This document shows positions 6,861 through 12,454 of a stretch of 12,454 bases of DNA, one piece after another; position 1 is the first letter of the stretch, and each line of letters starts with the position of its first letter. The notes beneath the pieces are model-generated. The model was not told the origin of the DNA. It ran no database searches and saw only the letters and a program-made list of their open reading frames with translations. The position numbers were made by a program, and so were the translations under genes. Source of the DNA: Paracoccaceae bacterium (GTDB lineage: Bacteria > Pseudomonadota > Alphaproteobacteria > Rhodobacterales > Rhodobacteraceae); the NCBI GenBank assembly GCA_030626365.1, contig DAOUPC010000045.1, positions 1 through 12,454 of the forward strand. Reading direction: 5' to 3'.

Positions 6861-6921
6861 CAAATGCCCCCCCTTCAAATACCCCTTTCCCATAAATGTG
6901 CGCTGTTGTGCGGCCTGTGAA

Positions 6922-6943
6922 GGTTCTGTGATGGTTCTGTGAT
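6922..6943. repeat. Perfect tandem 11-base repeat upstream of trmFO
   Basis: GGTTCTGTGAT occurs at 6922-6932 and again immediately at 6933-6943. The 11-base period is about one helical turn, which would place two copies on the same DNA face, as for a tandem protein-binding site. It lies 57 bases before trmFO. No known regulator was recognised. Confidence 0.6.
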
Positions 6944-6964
6944 CTTTCACCGCTCAGCTTGTCA

Positions 6965-6993
6965 TTGCATGCCATGCCACGCTGGCCTATTGG
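6965..6993 (+). promoter_or_regulatory. Weak candidate promoter of trmFO
   Basis: TTGCAT (6965-6970), 17-base spacer, TATTGG (6988-6993). Match to consensus is only moderate. If used, transcription would begin at or next to the ATG at 7000, giving a leaderless message, which would fit the lack of a clear ribosome site there. Confidence 0.2.
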
Positions 6994-6999
6994 GCGACC

Positions 7000-8364
7000 A
7001 TGACAGAGATATTGCACATCGTCGGCGGCGGGTTGGCCGGATCCGAGGCCGCCTGGCAGGCCGCGCAAACGGGAACGCGCGTGGTAATCCACGAAATGCG
7101 CCCCAAGGTGGAAACCTTTGCCCACAAGACCGGCCACCTGGGCGAAATGGTCTGTTCCAATTCGTTCCGCTCGGATGACAGCGAACAAAACGCCGTTGGC
7201 CTGTTGCACTGGGAAATGCGGGCGGCGGACGGGTTGATCATGGCAACCGCCGATGCACACCGCCTGCCGGCTGGCGGCGCGCTGGCTGTTGACCGCGACC
7301 CGTTTGCCGAAACCGTCACCGAACGCCTACTGACTCACCCCCTTATTTCCGTGACTTACGAAGAGGTTAGCAACCTTCCTTCATCCGGTCACTGGATCTT
7401 TGCCACCGGCCCGCTGACGTCCATGTCGCTGGGCGGGGCCATTGCCGCCGAAACCGGGGCCGAGGCGCTGGCCTTTTTCGACGCCATCGCGCCGATCATC
7501 CATTTTGACAGTATCAACATGGACAAAGCCTGGATGCAGTCGCGTTACGACAAAGGCGACACCGAGGCCGAGCGCACCGCCTATCTTAACTGCCCAATGA
7601 CCCGCGACCAGTACGAGGCCTTTATCGATGCCCTTCTGAAGGCCGACAAGACCGAGTTCCACGACGGCGAAACGGCCAAATACTTTGACGGCTGCCTGCC
7701 AATCGAAGTGATGGCCGAACGGGGCCGTGAAACCCTGCGGTTCGGGCCGATGAAACCGGTTGGCCTGACCAATGCGCACCAGCCCGATGTAAAAGCCTAT
7801 GCCGTGGTGCAATTGCGCCGTGATAACGCATTAGGAACGCTGTATAACATCGTGGGATTCCAGACAAAAATGAAATACGGGGCGCAAACCAAAGTGCTGC
7901 GGATGATCCCCGGACTGGAAAATGCCAGCTTTGCCCGGCTGGGGGGCATCCACCGCAACACCTTCCTTAATTCACCCACCCTTCTGGACGAGCAGATGCG
8001 CCTGAAATCGCGGCTGGGTTCGGGGGCCACCATCCGCTTTGCCGGGCAGATCACCGGTGTCGAAGGCTATGTCGAAAGTTCGGCCATGGGCCTGTTGGCG
8101 GGCCGTATGGCCGCCGCTGAAATGGCCGGTCACACCCTGTCTGTGCCCGCCAACACCACGGCCACGGGGGCGCTGATCACCCATATAACCGGCGGGGCCG
8201 AGGCCAAGACATTCCAGCCGATGAACGTCAATTTCGGCCTGTTCCCCCCGGTTGACGGGCTAAAGGGCGGGCGGCGCGGGCGCAGGGACCGATACAAGGC
8301 CTATACCGACCGGGCCAAAGCCGACTGGACCAACTGGCTGGCGCAATCGGCAGAATCGGCCTAA
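7000..8364 (+). CDS. trmFO: Methylenetetrahydrofolate--tRNA-(uracil-5-)-methyltransferase TrmFO
   Basis: 454 residues, full length for the family. It forms m5U at position 54 of the tRNA T-loop using methylene-tetrahydrofolate and FAD instead of SAM. Visible are the N-terminal FAD motif GGGLAGSEAA (9-18), the TrmFO-specific GEMVCSNSFRSDD (48-60) with Cys52, and KYFDGCLPIEVMAERGRETLRFGPMKPVGL (227-256) with Cys232; these two cysteines match the pair studied in Bacillus and Thermus TrmFO. The C-terminal FQPMNVNFGLFPP is also typical. The ATG at 7000 gives the standard N-terminus, but no good ribosome site precedes it. gluQ starts 35 bases after the stop on the same strand, so the two tRNA-modification genes are probably co-transcribed. 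Confidence 0.97.
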   Translation: MTEILHIVGGGLAGSEAAWQAAQTGTRVVIHEMRPKVETFAHKTGHLGEMVCSNSFRSDDSEQNAVGLLHWEMRAADGLIMATADAHRLPAGGALAVDRDPFAETVTERLLTHPLISVTYEEVSNLPSSGHWIFATGPLTSMSLGGAIAAETGAEALAFFDAIAPIIHFDSINMDKAWMQSRYDKGDTEAERTAYLNCPMTRDQYEAFIDALLKADKTEFHDGETAKYFDGCLPIEVMAERGRETLRFGPMKPVGLTNAHQPDVKAYAVVQLRRDNALGTLYNIVGFQTKMKYGAQTKVLRMIPGLENASFARLGGIHRNTFLNSPTLLDEQMRLKSRLGSGATIRFAGQITGVEGYVESSAMGLLAGRMAAAEMAGHTLSVPANTTATGALITHITGGAEAKTFQPMNVNFGLFPPVDGLKGGRRGRRDRYKAYTDRAKADWTNWLAQSAESA

Positions 8365-8399
8365 ACTTGTCCGTATGACGCACAGATCATTGTAAAATC

Positions 8400-9245
8400 G
8401 TGACTTTTACCACCCGCTTTGCCCCCTCGCCGACTGGCCCGCTGCATCTGGGTCATGCCTATTCGGCGCTGTTGGCATACGATATGGCCCGCACCGCACA
8501 GGGCCGGTTCCTGCTGCGGATCGAAGACACCGACACCAGCCGGGCCCGCCCCCATTGGGAGGCCGCGATATACGACGACCTGCACTGGCTTGGCCTGCAA
8601 TGGGAAACCCCGGTTTTGCGCCAGTCCGAACACCTGTCGCGCTATAATGATGCCCTGATGCACCTTTCAACACTGGGTCTGATCTATCCCTGCAGTTGCA
8701 AACGCAGCGATATCCGTGCCGCCCTGTCCGCCCCACAAGAAGGCGCGCCGCAAGCCGCGCAACCCTATCCCGGCACCTGCCGCCAGCGCCCCATGCACAG
8801 CCGCCAACCCGGTGATGCCCTGCGCCTTGACATGGGCCGTGCCCTGCAACATGTGCCCCACCCCCTGCCCGGATTTACCGAAACCGGGGCCGCCCATGCG
8901 GGGCATCACATCCTGAAACCATCCCTCATGCTTCGGACCACCGGCGATGTGGTGCTGGGGCGTAAGGAAATCGAAACTGTCTCATATGTTCTGGCCGCGG
9001 TGCTCGATGATGCCGCGCAACAGATCACCCCTGTGATCCGGGGGCAGGACCTGTACCCCACCACATTCCTGCAAATCCTGCTGCAAAATCTGCTGGATCT
9101 GCCCACGCCAACCTATCACCACCATGCGCTGATCCGTGATGAACATGGCAAACGTCTGGCCAAACGCGACGATGCGCGTGCCATCGCCAGTTATCGCGCA
9201 CGCGGGGTCAGCCCGGCCCAGATCCGCGCACGGATCGTCGTTTGA
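8400..9245 (+). CDS. gluQ: Glutamyl-Q tRNA(Asp) synthetase
   Basis: 281 residues; a shortened glutamyl-tRNA synthetase without an anticodon-binding domain, which attaches glutamate to the queuosine base at position 34 of tRNA(Asp). Class I motifs are FAPSPTGPLHLGHAYSAL (7-24, HLGH as the HIGH motif) and KRLAKRDD (251-258, in the KMSKS place). The GluQ zinc site is seen as CSC (98-100) with YPGTC (123-127). IEDTDTSRA (41-49) is typical of the GluRS group. The only usable start is GTG 8400, because a stop codon (8376-8378) precedes it in frame; no clear ribosome site is seen, so coupling to trmFO 35 bases upstream is possible. It ends 34 bases from the convergent hisI stop; a short CGCCA/TGGCG repeat sits between them. 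Confidence 0.95.
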   Translation: MTFTTRFAPSPTGPLHLGHAYSALLAYDMARTAQGRFLLRIEDTDTSRARPHWEAAIYDDLHWLGLQWETPVLRQSEHLSRYNDALMHLSTLGLIYPCSCKRSDIRAALSAPQEGAPQAAQPYPGTCRQRPMHSRQPGDALRLDMGRALQHVPHPLPGFTETGAAHAGHHILKPSLMLRTTGDVVLGRKEIETVSYVLAAVLDDAAQQITPVIRGQDLYPTTFLQILLQNLLDLPTPTYHHHALIRDEHGKRLAKRDDARAIASYRARGVSPAQIRARIVV

Positions 9246-9279
9246 CCCCAACGCCACCCTGGCGGATATTCAGGCATCC

Positions 9280-9684
9280 CTAGCCATCCGGCGTCATCAG
9301 CTCCACCTCGTGGCCATCCCGCGCGGCGGTATAAAAACAACTGCGCCGCCCCGTGTGGCACGCCGGCCCGCTTTGGCGCACAACCACCAACAGGCAATCA
9401 CGGTCACAATCGATCCGCAGATCGACCAGTTCCTGCACATTGCCGGATGTCTCGCCCTTGATCCAGAACGCCGACCTTGACCTTGACCAATAGGTCACCC
9501 GCCCACTGGCAAGCGTCCGGGCCACGGCCTCGGCGTTCATCCAGGCCATCATCAACACTTCTCCCGTTGTCTCATCCTGGGCGATGGCCGGAATCAACCC
9601 GGCCCCGTTATAGGTCAGTGTTGCCGGGTCAAACGGGCGGTTGGCGGAAATGTCATCACACATGGGGGCAAAAACCTTTTGCAT
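9280..9684 (-). CDS. hisI: Phosphoribosyl-AMP cyclohydrolase
   Basis: 134 residues, stand-alone HisI without the HisE pyrophosphohydrolase domain. It opens the adenine ring of PR-AMP in step 3 of histidine synthesis. The zinc cysteines are Cys93 (IDCDRDC), Cys109 (GPACHT) and Cys116 (RRSCFY); the metal-binding aspartates D92/D94/D96 lie in the same IDCDRD segment. WSRSRSAFWIKGETSGNVQ (66-84) is the family signature. The start is uncertain: ATG 9684 (used here) or ATG 9663, seven codons in; both have only weak AGG-type ribosome sites, and homologous N-termini are usually short. Diverges from the Fe-S scaffold gene over 62 bases, and no other histidine gene is in view. Confidence 0.95.
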   Translation of the reverse strand: MQKVFAPMCDDISANRPFDPATLTYNGAGLIPAIAQDETTGEVLMMAWMNAEAVARTLASGRVTYWSRSRSAFWIKGETSGNVQELVDLRIDCDRDCLLVVVRQSGPACHTGRRSCFYTAARDGHEVELMTPDG

Positions 9685-9746
9685 CAGGAAGCTGCCTGAC
9701 TATGTATGGTCAAGCACCCGCAAGGAAAAGCCCAAGAGGAGTGGCG

Positions 9747-10199
9747 ATGTCCACCGACAATGACCTGATCAAACTTTATTCTGCCCGTATTCTGGCGCTG
9801 GCGGCCGATATTCCACATCTGGAGCGGCTGGAATCGCCCGACGCAACCGTCAAACGCCGCTCGCCTTTGTGCGGTTCGACGGTAACGGTGGATGTGAACG
9901 TCACCGACGGGACGATCACCGGCTTTGGCCAGGACGTAAAGGCCTGCGCATTGGGGCAGGCATCGGCCTCGGTGGTGGGGGGGGCGGTGATCGGCGCGAC
10001 CCGACGACAGGTTGAAACCGCGCGCGATCAGCTAAAGGCGATGCTGAAACAGGACGGCCCGGTGCCCGATGCCCCCTTTGACGGGCTGGAGGTGCTGATC
10101 CCGGCGCGGGATTACAAGAACCGCCATGCCTCTATCCTGCTGGCGCTTGAGGCAACAACCGAGGCGCTGGAACAGGCCGCCCAAGCCAACTGCGCCTAA
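9747..10199 (+). CDS. IscU/NifU-N-like iron-sulfur cluster scaffold protein, divergent
   Basis: 150 residues, from the ATG at 9747 with a strong GAGGAG ribosome site five bases upstream. The open frame extends further upstream, but only across the divergent hisI gene. The fold-level pattern matches IscU: SPLCGS (39-44) with Cys42, KACALGQASAS (65-75) with Cys67, and NRHASILLALEA (125-136), which aligns with the IHCSILAED region of E. coli IscU. Two canonical features are changed: the third ligand cysteine is Ala128, and the Asp after the first cysteine is Ser44. A Cys at 149 near the C-terminus is unlikely to replace it by position. From memory, similar Rhodobacteraceae proteins share this pattern, so it may be a family feature rather than a defect. 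Cluster building on two cysteines, or a non-scaffold role, is open. Confidence 0.8.
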   Translation: MSTDNDLIKLYSARILALAADIPHLERLESPDATVKRRSPLCGSTVTVDVNVTDGTITGFGQDVKACALGQASASVVGGAVIGATRRQVETARDQLKAMLKQDGPVPDAPFDGLEVLIPARDYKNRHASILLALEATTEALEQAAQANCA

Positions 10200-10213
10200 C
10201 CAACTGCGCCAAA
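10186..10213. repeat. 14-base tandem duplication spanning the scaffold gene stop codon
   Basis: CCAACTGCGCCTAA at 10186-10199 is followed directly by the same 14 bases with one change (T to A) at 10200-10213. The first copy carries the TAA stop of the scaffold gene; the change removes the in-frame equivalent from the second. Confidence 0.7.
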
Positions 10214-10245
10214 AAAACCGCCGCGCATCCCGGATGGGACGGCGG
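10211..10245 (-). terminator. Rho-independent terminator on the minus strand
   Basis: CCGCCG (10218-10223) pairs with CGGCGG (10240-10245), with an additional inner TCCC/GGGA stem (10228-10231 with 10236-10239). On the minus strand the hairpin runs straight into seven T (complement of 10211-10217). No T run exists on the plus side, so it serves a minus-strand message; the only candidate is the small gene at 10374-10496. Confidence 0.75.
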
Positions 10246-10373
10246 CGGCAAGTCGTGCGGGTCTTGTGTGGGGTCCGGGATGGCGGCGTCAGGGTCAGAG
10301 ACAGACCCCGGAAATATGTTTGGGACAGGTCACCGCCACCGGCACAAGATCGCAGGCAGATTCTAAAATTTCA

Positions 10374-10496
10374 TCAGATCAGTCCTGGCAGATGCAGGCC
10401 AACCACCAATATGACCATCAATGCCACCACCCCCATTGCGTCCTGCAACAGCGTGGATTGTGCGCGGTAAAAGCTGGTTTTCAACTGGGTGATCAT
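10374..10496 (-). CDS. Small single-pass membrane protein, 40 residues, putatively LexA-controlled
   Basis: Starting at ATG 10496, which has GGAG eight bases upstream, the product is 40 residues: a basic/polar N-terminus (MITQLKTSFYRAQ) followed by one strongly hydrophobic segment, about residues 20-40 (AMGVVALMVIL then VVGLHLPGLI), long enough to cross the membrane. Longer in-frame starts at 10547 (57 residues) and 10583 (69 residues) lack a good ribosome site. Support for a real gene comes from the ribosome site, the oriented terminator 130 bases after the stop, and a promoter-like region with a GTTC-N7-GTTC operator upstream. I do not recognise a named family. SOS-induced tiny membrane proteins are known elsewhere (SidA in Caulobacter, TisB in E. 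coli), but that function is only a hypothesis here. Confidence 0.6.
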   Translation of the reverse strand: MITQLKTSFYRAQSTLLQDAMGVVALMVILVVGLHLPGLI

Positions 10497-10560
10497 GATG
10501 GCGGCTCCGATGGTCTGGTTAACTGTTTGTTGACCCTTTGTTCTCATTTTAACCCAGCCA

Positions 10561-10590
10561 TGTAAAGAACTTTTTAGGAACATTTGTGAA
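10561..10590 (-). promoter_or_regulatory. Candidate promoter of the small membrane-protein gene
   Basis: TTCACA (10590-10585, five of six to the -35 consensus), 18-base spacer, TTTACA (10566-10561, poor -10). Transcription would begin near 10553. The putative LexA repeat falls inside the spacer, a common repressor layout. The -10 match is weak. Confidence 0.3.
10567..10581 (-). promoter_or_regulatory. Putative LexA (SOS) box, GTTC-N7-GTTC
   Basis: On the minus strand GTTCCTAAAAAGTTC, an exact match to the direct-repeat operator known for alphaproteobacterial LexA, with an A/T-rich spacer. A third GTTC lies six bases further upstream (10588-10591). It sits about 70 bases before the ATG at 10496. 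It is downstream of the recG stop, so it cannot control recG initiation, and no plus-strand gene begins nearby. Confidence 0.5.
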
Positions 10591-10609
10591 CTTTATGTGA
10601 AAATTCAGG

Positions 10610-12454
10610 CTAACCTACTGAAATCAACCGAATTGCCTGATCCTGGCGCATCAGCCACAACAGAACACGCGCGGCCTTTCCCCGGTCACTGCTCAGGTCG
10701 GGGTCGGTGGCCAGCAGGGCGCGGGCATCGCTTTGCGCCACGGCCATCAGCGGGGCCTGTCGTTCCAGATCGGCAATGCGGAACACCGGCAGCCCCGATT
10801 GCGCCGTACCAATCAGATCCCCCGCGCCGCGCATTGCCAGATCTGTCTCGGCTATCTGAAACCCGTCCTCGGTTTCGCGCAGCACCTCAAGACGCTTGCG
10901 CCCGCCCCCGCCCAGCGGCGGTTGATACATCAACAGGCAGGTCGATTGCGCCGAACCACGCCCCACGCGCCCGCGCAACTGATGCAACTGCGCCAGCCCG
11001 AAAATCTCGGCCCGCTCGATCACGATGATCGTTGCGTTGGGCACATCAACCCCCACCTCGATCACCGTGGTGGCCACCAGAACTGATGTCTCTGCGGCCT
11101 GAAACGCGCGCATTGCCGCATCCTTTTCCGCAGGCGGCATCTGACCATGCACCAGCCCCACCACCCCTTCGCCCAACACCGCGCGCAGGTGCTTGAAGCG
11201 TTCCTCGGCGGCAGTCAGATCAACAAGTTCCGATTCGTCCACCAGCGGGCACACCCAGTAACATTGCCGCCCCTCGGCGATCGCGCTGCGCAGGTGGTTC
11301 ACCACCTCATCCATCCGTTCGGTGCTGATCACCGCCGTCCGGACCGGTTTGCGCCCGGGCGGTTTTTCATCCAGCACCGACACATCCATATCGCCGTATT
11401 GCGCCAGCGCCAGGCTGCGTGGAATCGGCGTGGCCGTCATGACCAACACATCCGCCCCCATGCCCTTTTCGGCCAGTTCCATCCTTTGACGCACACCAAA
11501 CCGGTGTTGTTCGTCCACAATCGCCAGCCGCAGATCACTGAATTCCACATCCGCCTGAAACACCGCGTGCGTGCCCACCAGTATCTGAATGTCGCCCTTT
11601 GCCAATGCCGCCAGCTTGGCCTTTCGCTCGCCCCCCTTGTCGCGCCCGGTCAGCAGTTCCAGCACCACGCCGGCCCCTTCGGCCAGTGGGCGCAACCCCT
11701 CAAGATGCTGCCGGGCCAGGATTTCCGTGGGGGCCATCATCGCCCCCTGCCCGCCCGCCTCGACCGCGACCAGCAGCGCCATGAACGCAACCAGCGTCTT
11801 GCCCGAGCCCACATCCCCCTGCAACAGACGGTTCATCCGTTCCGGCGCGGCCATATCCGCGGCAATCTCCTCGATCGTGCGGGCCTGGGCGTTGGTTGGC
11901 TTATAGGGCAGCGTTTTCAACACCTTCGCCTGAAGTGATCCATCCCCGATGCTGACAATCCCCCGCGCCTTTCGTTCGCGCCGGCGGGCCAGCGCCAGGG
12001 TCAACTGGTGCGCCATCAACTCGTCATAGGCCAGGCGTTCGCGTGCGGGCGCATCCGGGCCAAGGTCATCCATCCCCTCGGGCATATGCGCCGCGCGCAC
12101 CGCATCGCCCCAGGTGGGCCAACCCATCCGCTTCATCTGGGCGGCATCGATCCACTCTGCCAGGTCGGGCACCCGCGCAAGCGTGCTTTGGGCCGCCTTG
12201 AACATGGTTTTCTGGGTAACGCCCTGGGTCAGCCGGTAAACCGGTTCGAATTGCGGAATATCCCCGACCTCTTCGACCGGCAGGATATGATCGGGATGCA
12301 CCATCTGGGCCATGCCATCAAACAATTCCAGCTTGCCCGACACCACCCGTTTGGCACCACCGGGCAGGATACGGCGCAGGTATTCGTCGCGCGCATGGAA
12401 GAACACCAGCTGAAATTCGGTTTGCTGATCCTCAACGTGAATGCGATAGGCCGC
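10610..12454 (-). CDS. recG: ATP-dependent DNA helicase RecG, N-terminus beyond window
   Basis: 614 C-terminal residues are visible; the full protein is usually near 700, so roughly 80 are missing. The fragment begins inside the wedge domain that binds branched DNA (LVFFHARDEYL, then GMAQMVHPDHI). The helicase core carries Walker A GDVGSGKT (fragment residues about 213-220), APTEIL, the Walker B DEQH (about 314-317) and TATPIPR (about 340-346). Helicase motifs of the second RecA domain follow, including TTVIEVGVDVPNA and LRGRVGRG. The C-terminus FRIADLERQAPLM is typical. RecG reverses stalled replication forks and processes Holliday junctions. No frameshift is visible, and the frame remains open to position 12454. 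The apparent start at 12406 is just a GTG inside the gene. Confidence 0.97.
   Translation of the reverse strand, partial: AAYRIHVEDQQTEFQLVFFHARDEYLRRILPGGAKRVVSGKLELFDGMAQMVHPDHILPVEEVGDIPQFEPVYRLTQGVTQKTMFKAAQSTLARVPDLAEWIDAAQMKRMGWPTWGDAVRAAHMPEGMDDLGPDAPARERLAYDELMAHQLTLALARRRERKARGIVSIGDGSLQAKVLKTLPYKPTNAQARTIEEIAADMAAPERMNRLLQGDVGSGKTLVAFMALLVAVEAGGQGAMMAPTEILARQHLEGLRPLAEGAGVVLELLTGRDKGGERKAKLAALAKGDIQILVGTHAVFQADVEFSDLRLAIVDEQHRFGVRQRMELAEKGMGADVLVMTATPIPRSLALAQYGDMDVSVLDEKPPGRKPVRTAVISTERMDEVVNHLRSAIAEGRQCYWVCPLVDESELVDLTAAEERFKHLRAVLGEGVVGLVHGQMPPAEKDAAMRAFQAAETSVLVATTVIEVGVDVPNATIIVIERAEIFGLAQLHQLRGRVGRGSAQSTCLLMYQPPLGGGGRKRLEVLRETEDGFQIAETDLAMRGAGDLIGTAQSGLPVFRIADLERQAPLMAVAQSDARALLATDPDLSSDRGKAARVLLWLMRQDQAIRLISVG

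Larger units (their letters stand above)
6648..6999. other. 352-base intergenic region between the crotonase gene and trmFO
   Basis: No convincing open frame on either strand: the long minus-strand frames here are the complement of trmFO. The left half (6648-6790) is A/T richer and holds small inverted repeats, AAACAA/TTGTTT (6702-6718) and CAGAG/CTCTG (6765-6780). The right half holds the long stem-loop at 6791-6860 and the tandem repeat at 6922-6943. No tRNA cloverleaf or known riboswitch core was recognised. Confidence 0.7.

Noticed and set aside
7381..7812. 143-codon minus-strand frame inside trmFO
   Set aside because: Antisense shadow of a well-conserved gene; low-complexity Gly/His/Arg composition.
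9252..9264. CGCCA/TGGCG inverted repeat between gluQ and hisI as a terminator
   Set aside because: Only five base pairs, three-base loop and no T run on either strand.
10567..10591. GTTC repeats as an operator of recG
   Set aside because: They lie just past the recG stop codon, since recG reads right to left; they can only precede the small gene at 10374-10496.
11147..11938. 263-codon open frame on the plus strand
   Set aside because: Complement of the recG helicase core; GC-rich antisense shadow with His/Arg/Gln-rich composition and no recognisable motif.
1..12454. CRISPR array, tRNA/rRNA genes, insertion sequences or phage genes
   Set aside because: No regularly spaced repeats, cloverleaf, transposase motifs or terminal inverted repeats with target duplications were seen on reading both strands.

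Overview
The window looks like chromosomal DNA of an alphaproteobacterium, most likely of the Rhodobacteraceae (Roseobacter-type). The reasons are GC-rich coding, an S9 protein with an acidic N-terminal extension, an rplM-rpsI operon with a TTGACC/TAAAAC promoter, folate-dependent TrmFO, a short GluQ-type tRNA(Asp) glutamylase, and a HisI without a fused HisE. This placement comes from family knowledge; no search was run.

Layout. (1) Positions 1-3948, all minus strand: a compact nucleotide-sugar operon reading right to left. It encodes glucose-1-phosphate cytidylyltransferase (rfbF), CDP-glucose 4,6-dehydratase (rfbG), an RmlC-type epimerase, a sugar C-methyltransferase, and an NAD-dependent epimerase/reductase cut by the window edge. 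Four successive junctions overlap by 4, 4, 4 and 1 bases. Together they suggest a CDP-linked, C-methyl-branched 6-deoxyhexose for surface polysaccharide. (2) 4151-5249, minus: rplM-rpsI with its promoter, a leader hairpin and a strong terminator. (3) 5336-6647: a hotdog thioesterase (minus) and a crotonase-fold protein of ECHDC3 type (plus), diverging from a 70-base gap. (4) 6648-6999: a 352-base gap holding a large unexplained stem-loop and an 11-base tandem repeat. (5) 7000-9245, plus: trmFO and gluQ, two tRNA-modification genes 35 bases apart. (6) hisI (minus), diverging from an IscU-like scaffold gene (plus). (7) 10200-10609: a 410-base gap that contains a small membrane-protein gene on the minus strand, with its own terminator and a GTTC-N7-GTTC direct repeat upstream, the operator pattern of alphaproteobacterial LexA. 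(8) 10610 to the end, minus: recG, missing its N-terminus.

Most of the window is conserved housekeeping. The parts most worth following up are the putative SOS-controlled 40-residue membrane peptide (10374-10591), the long imperfect palindrome at 6791-6860, the branched-sugar operon, and two enzyme-family members that lack canonical active-site residues (the crotonase and the IscU-like scaffold). No tRNA, rRNA, CRISPR array, transposase or phage gene was seen.
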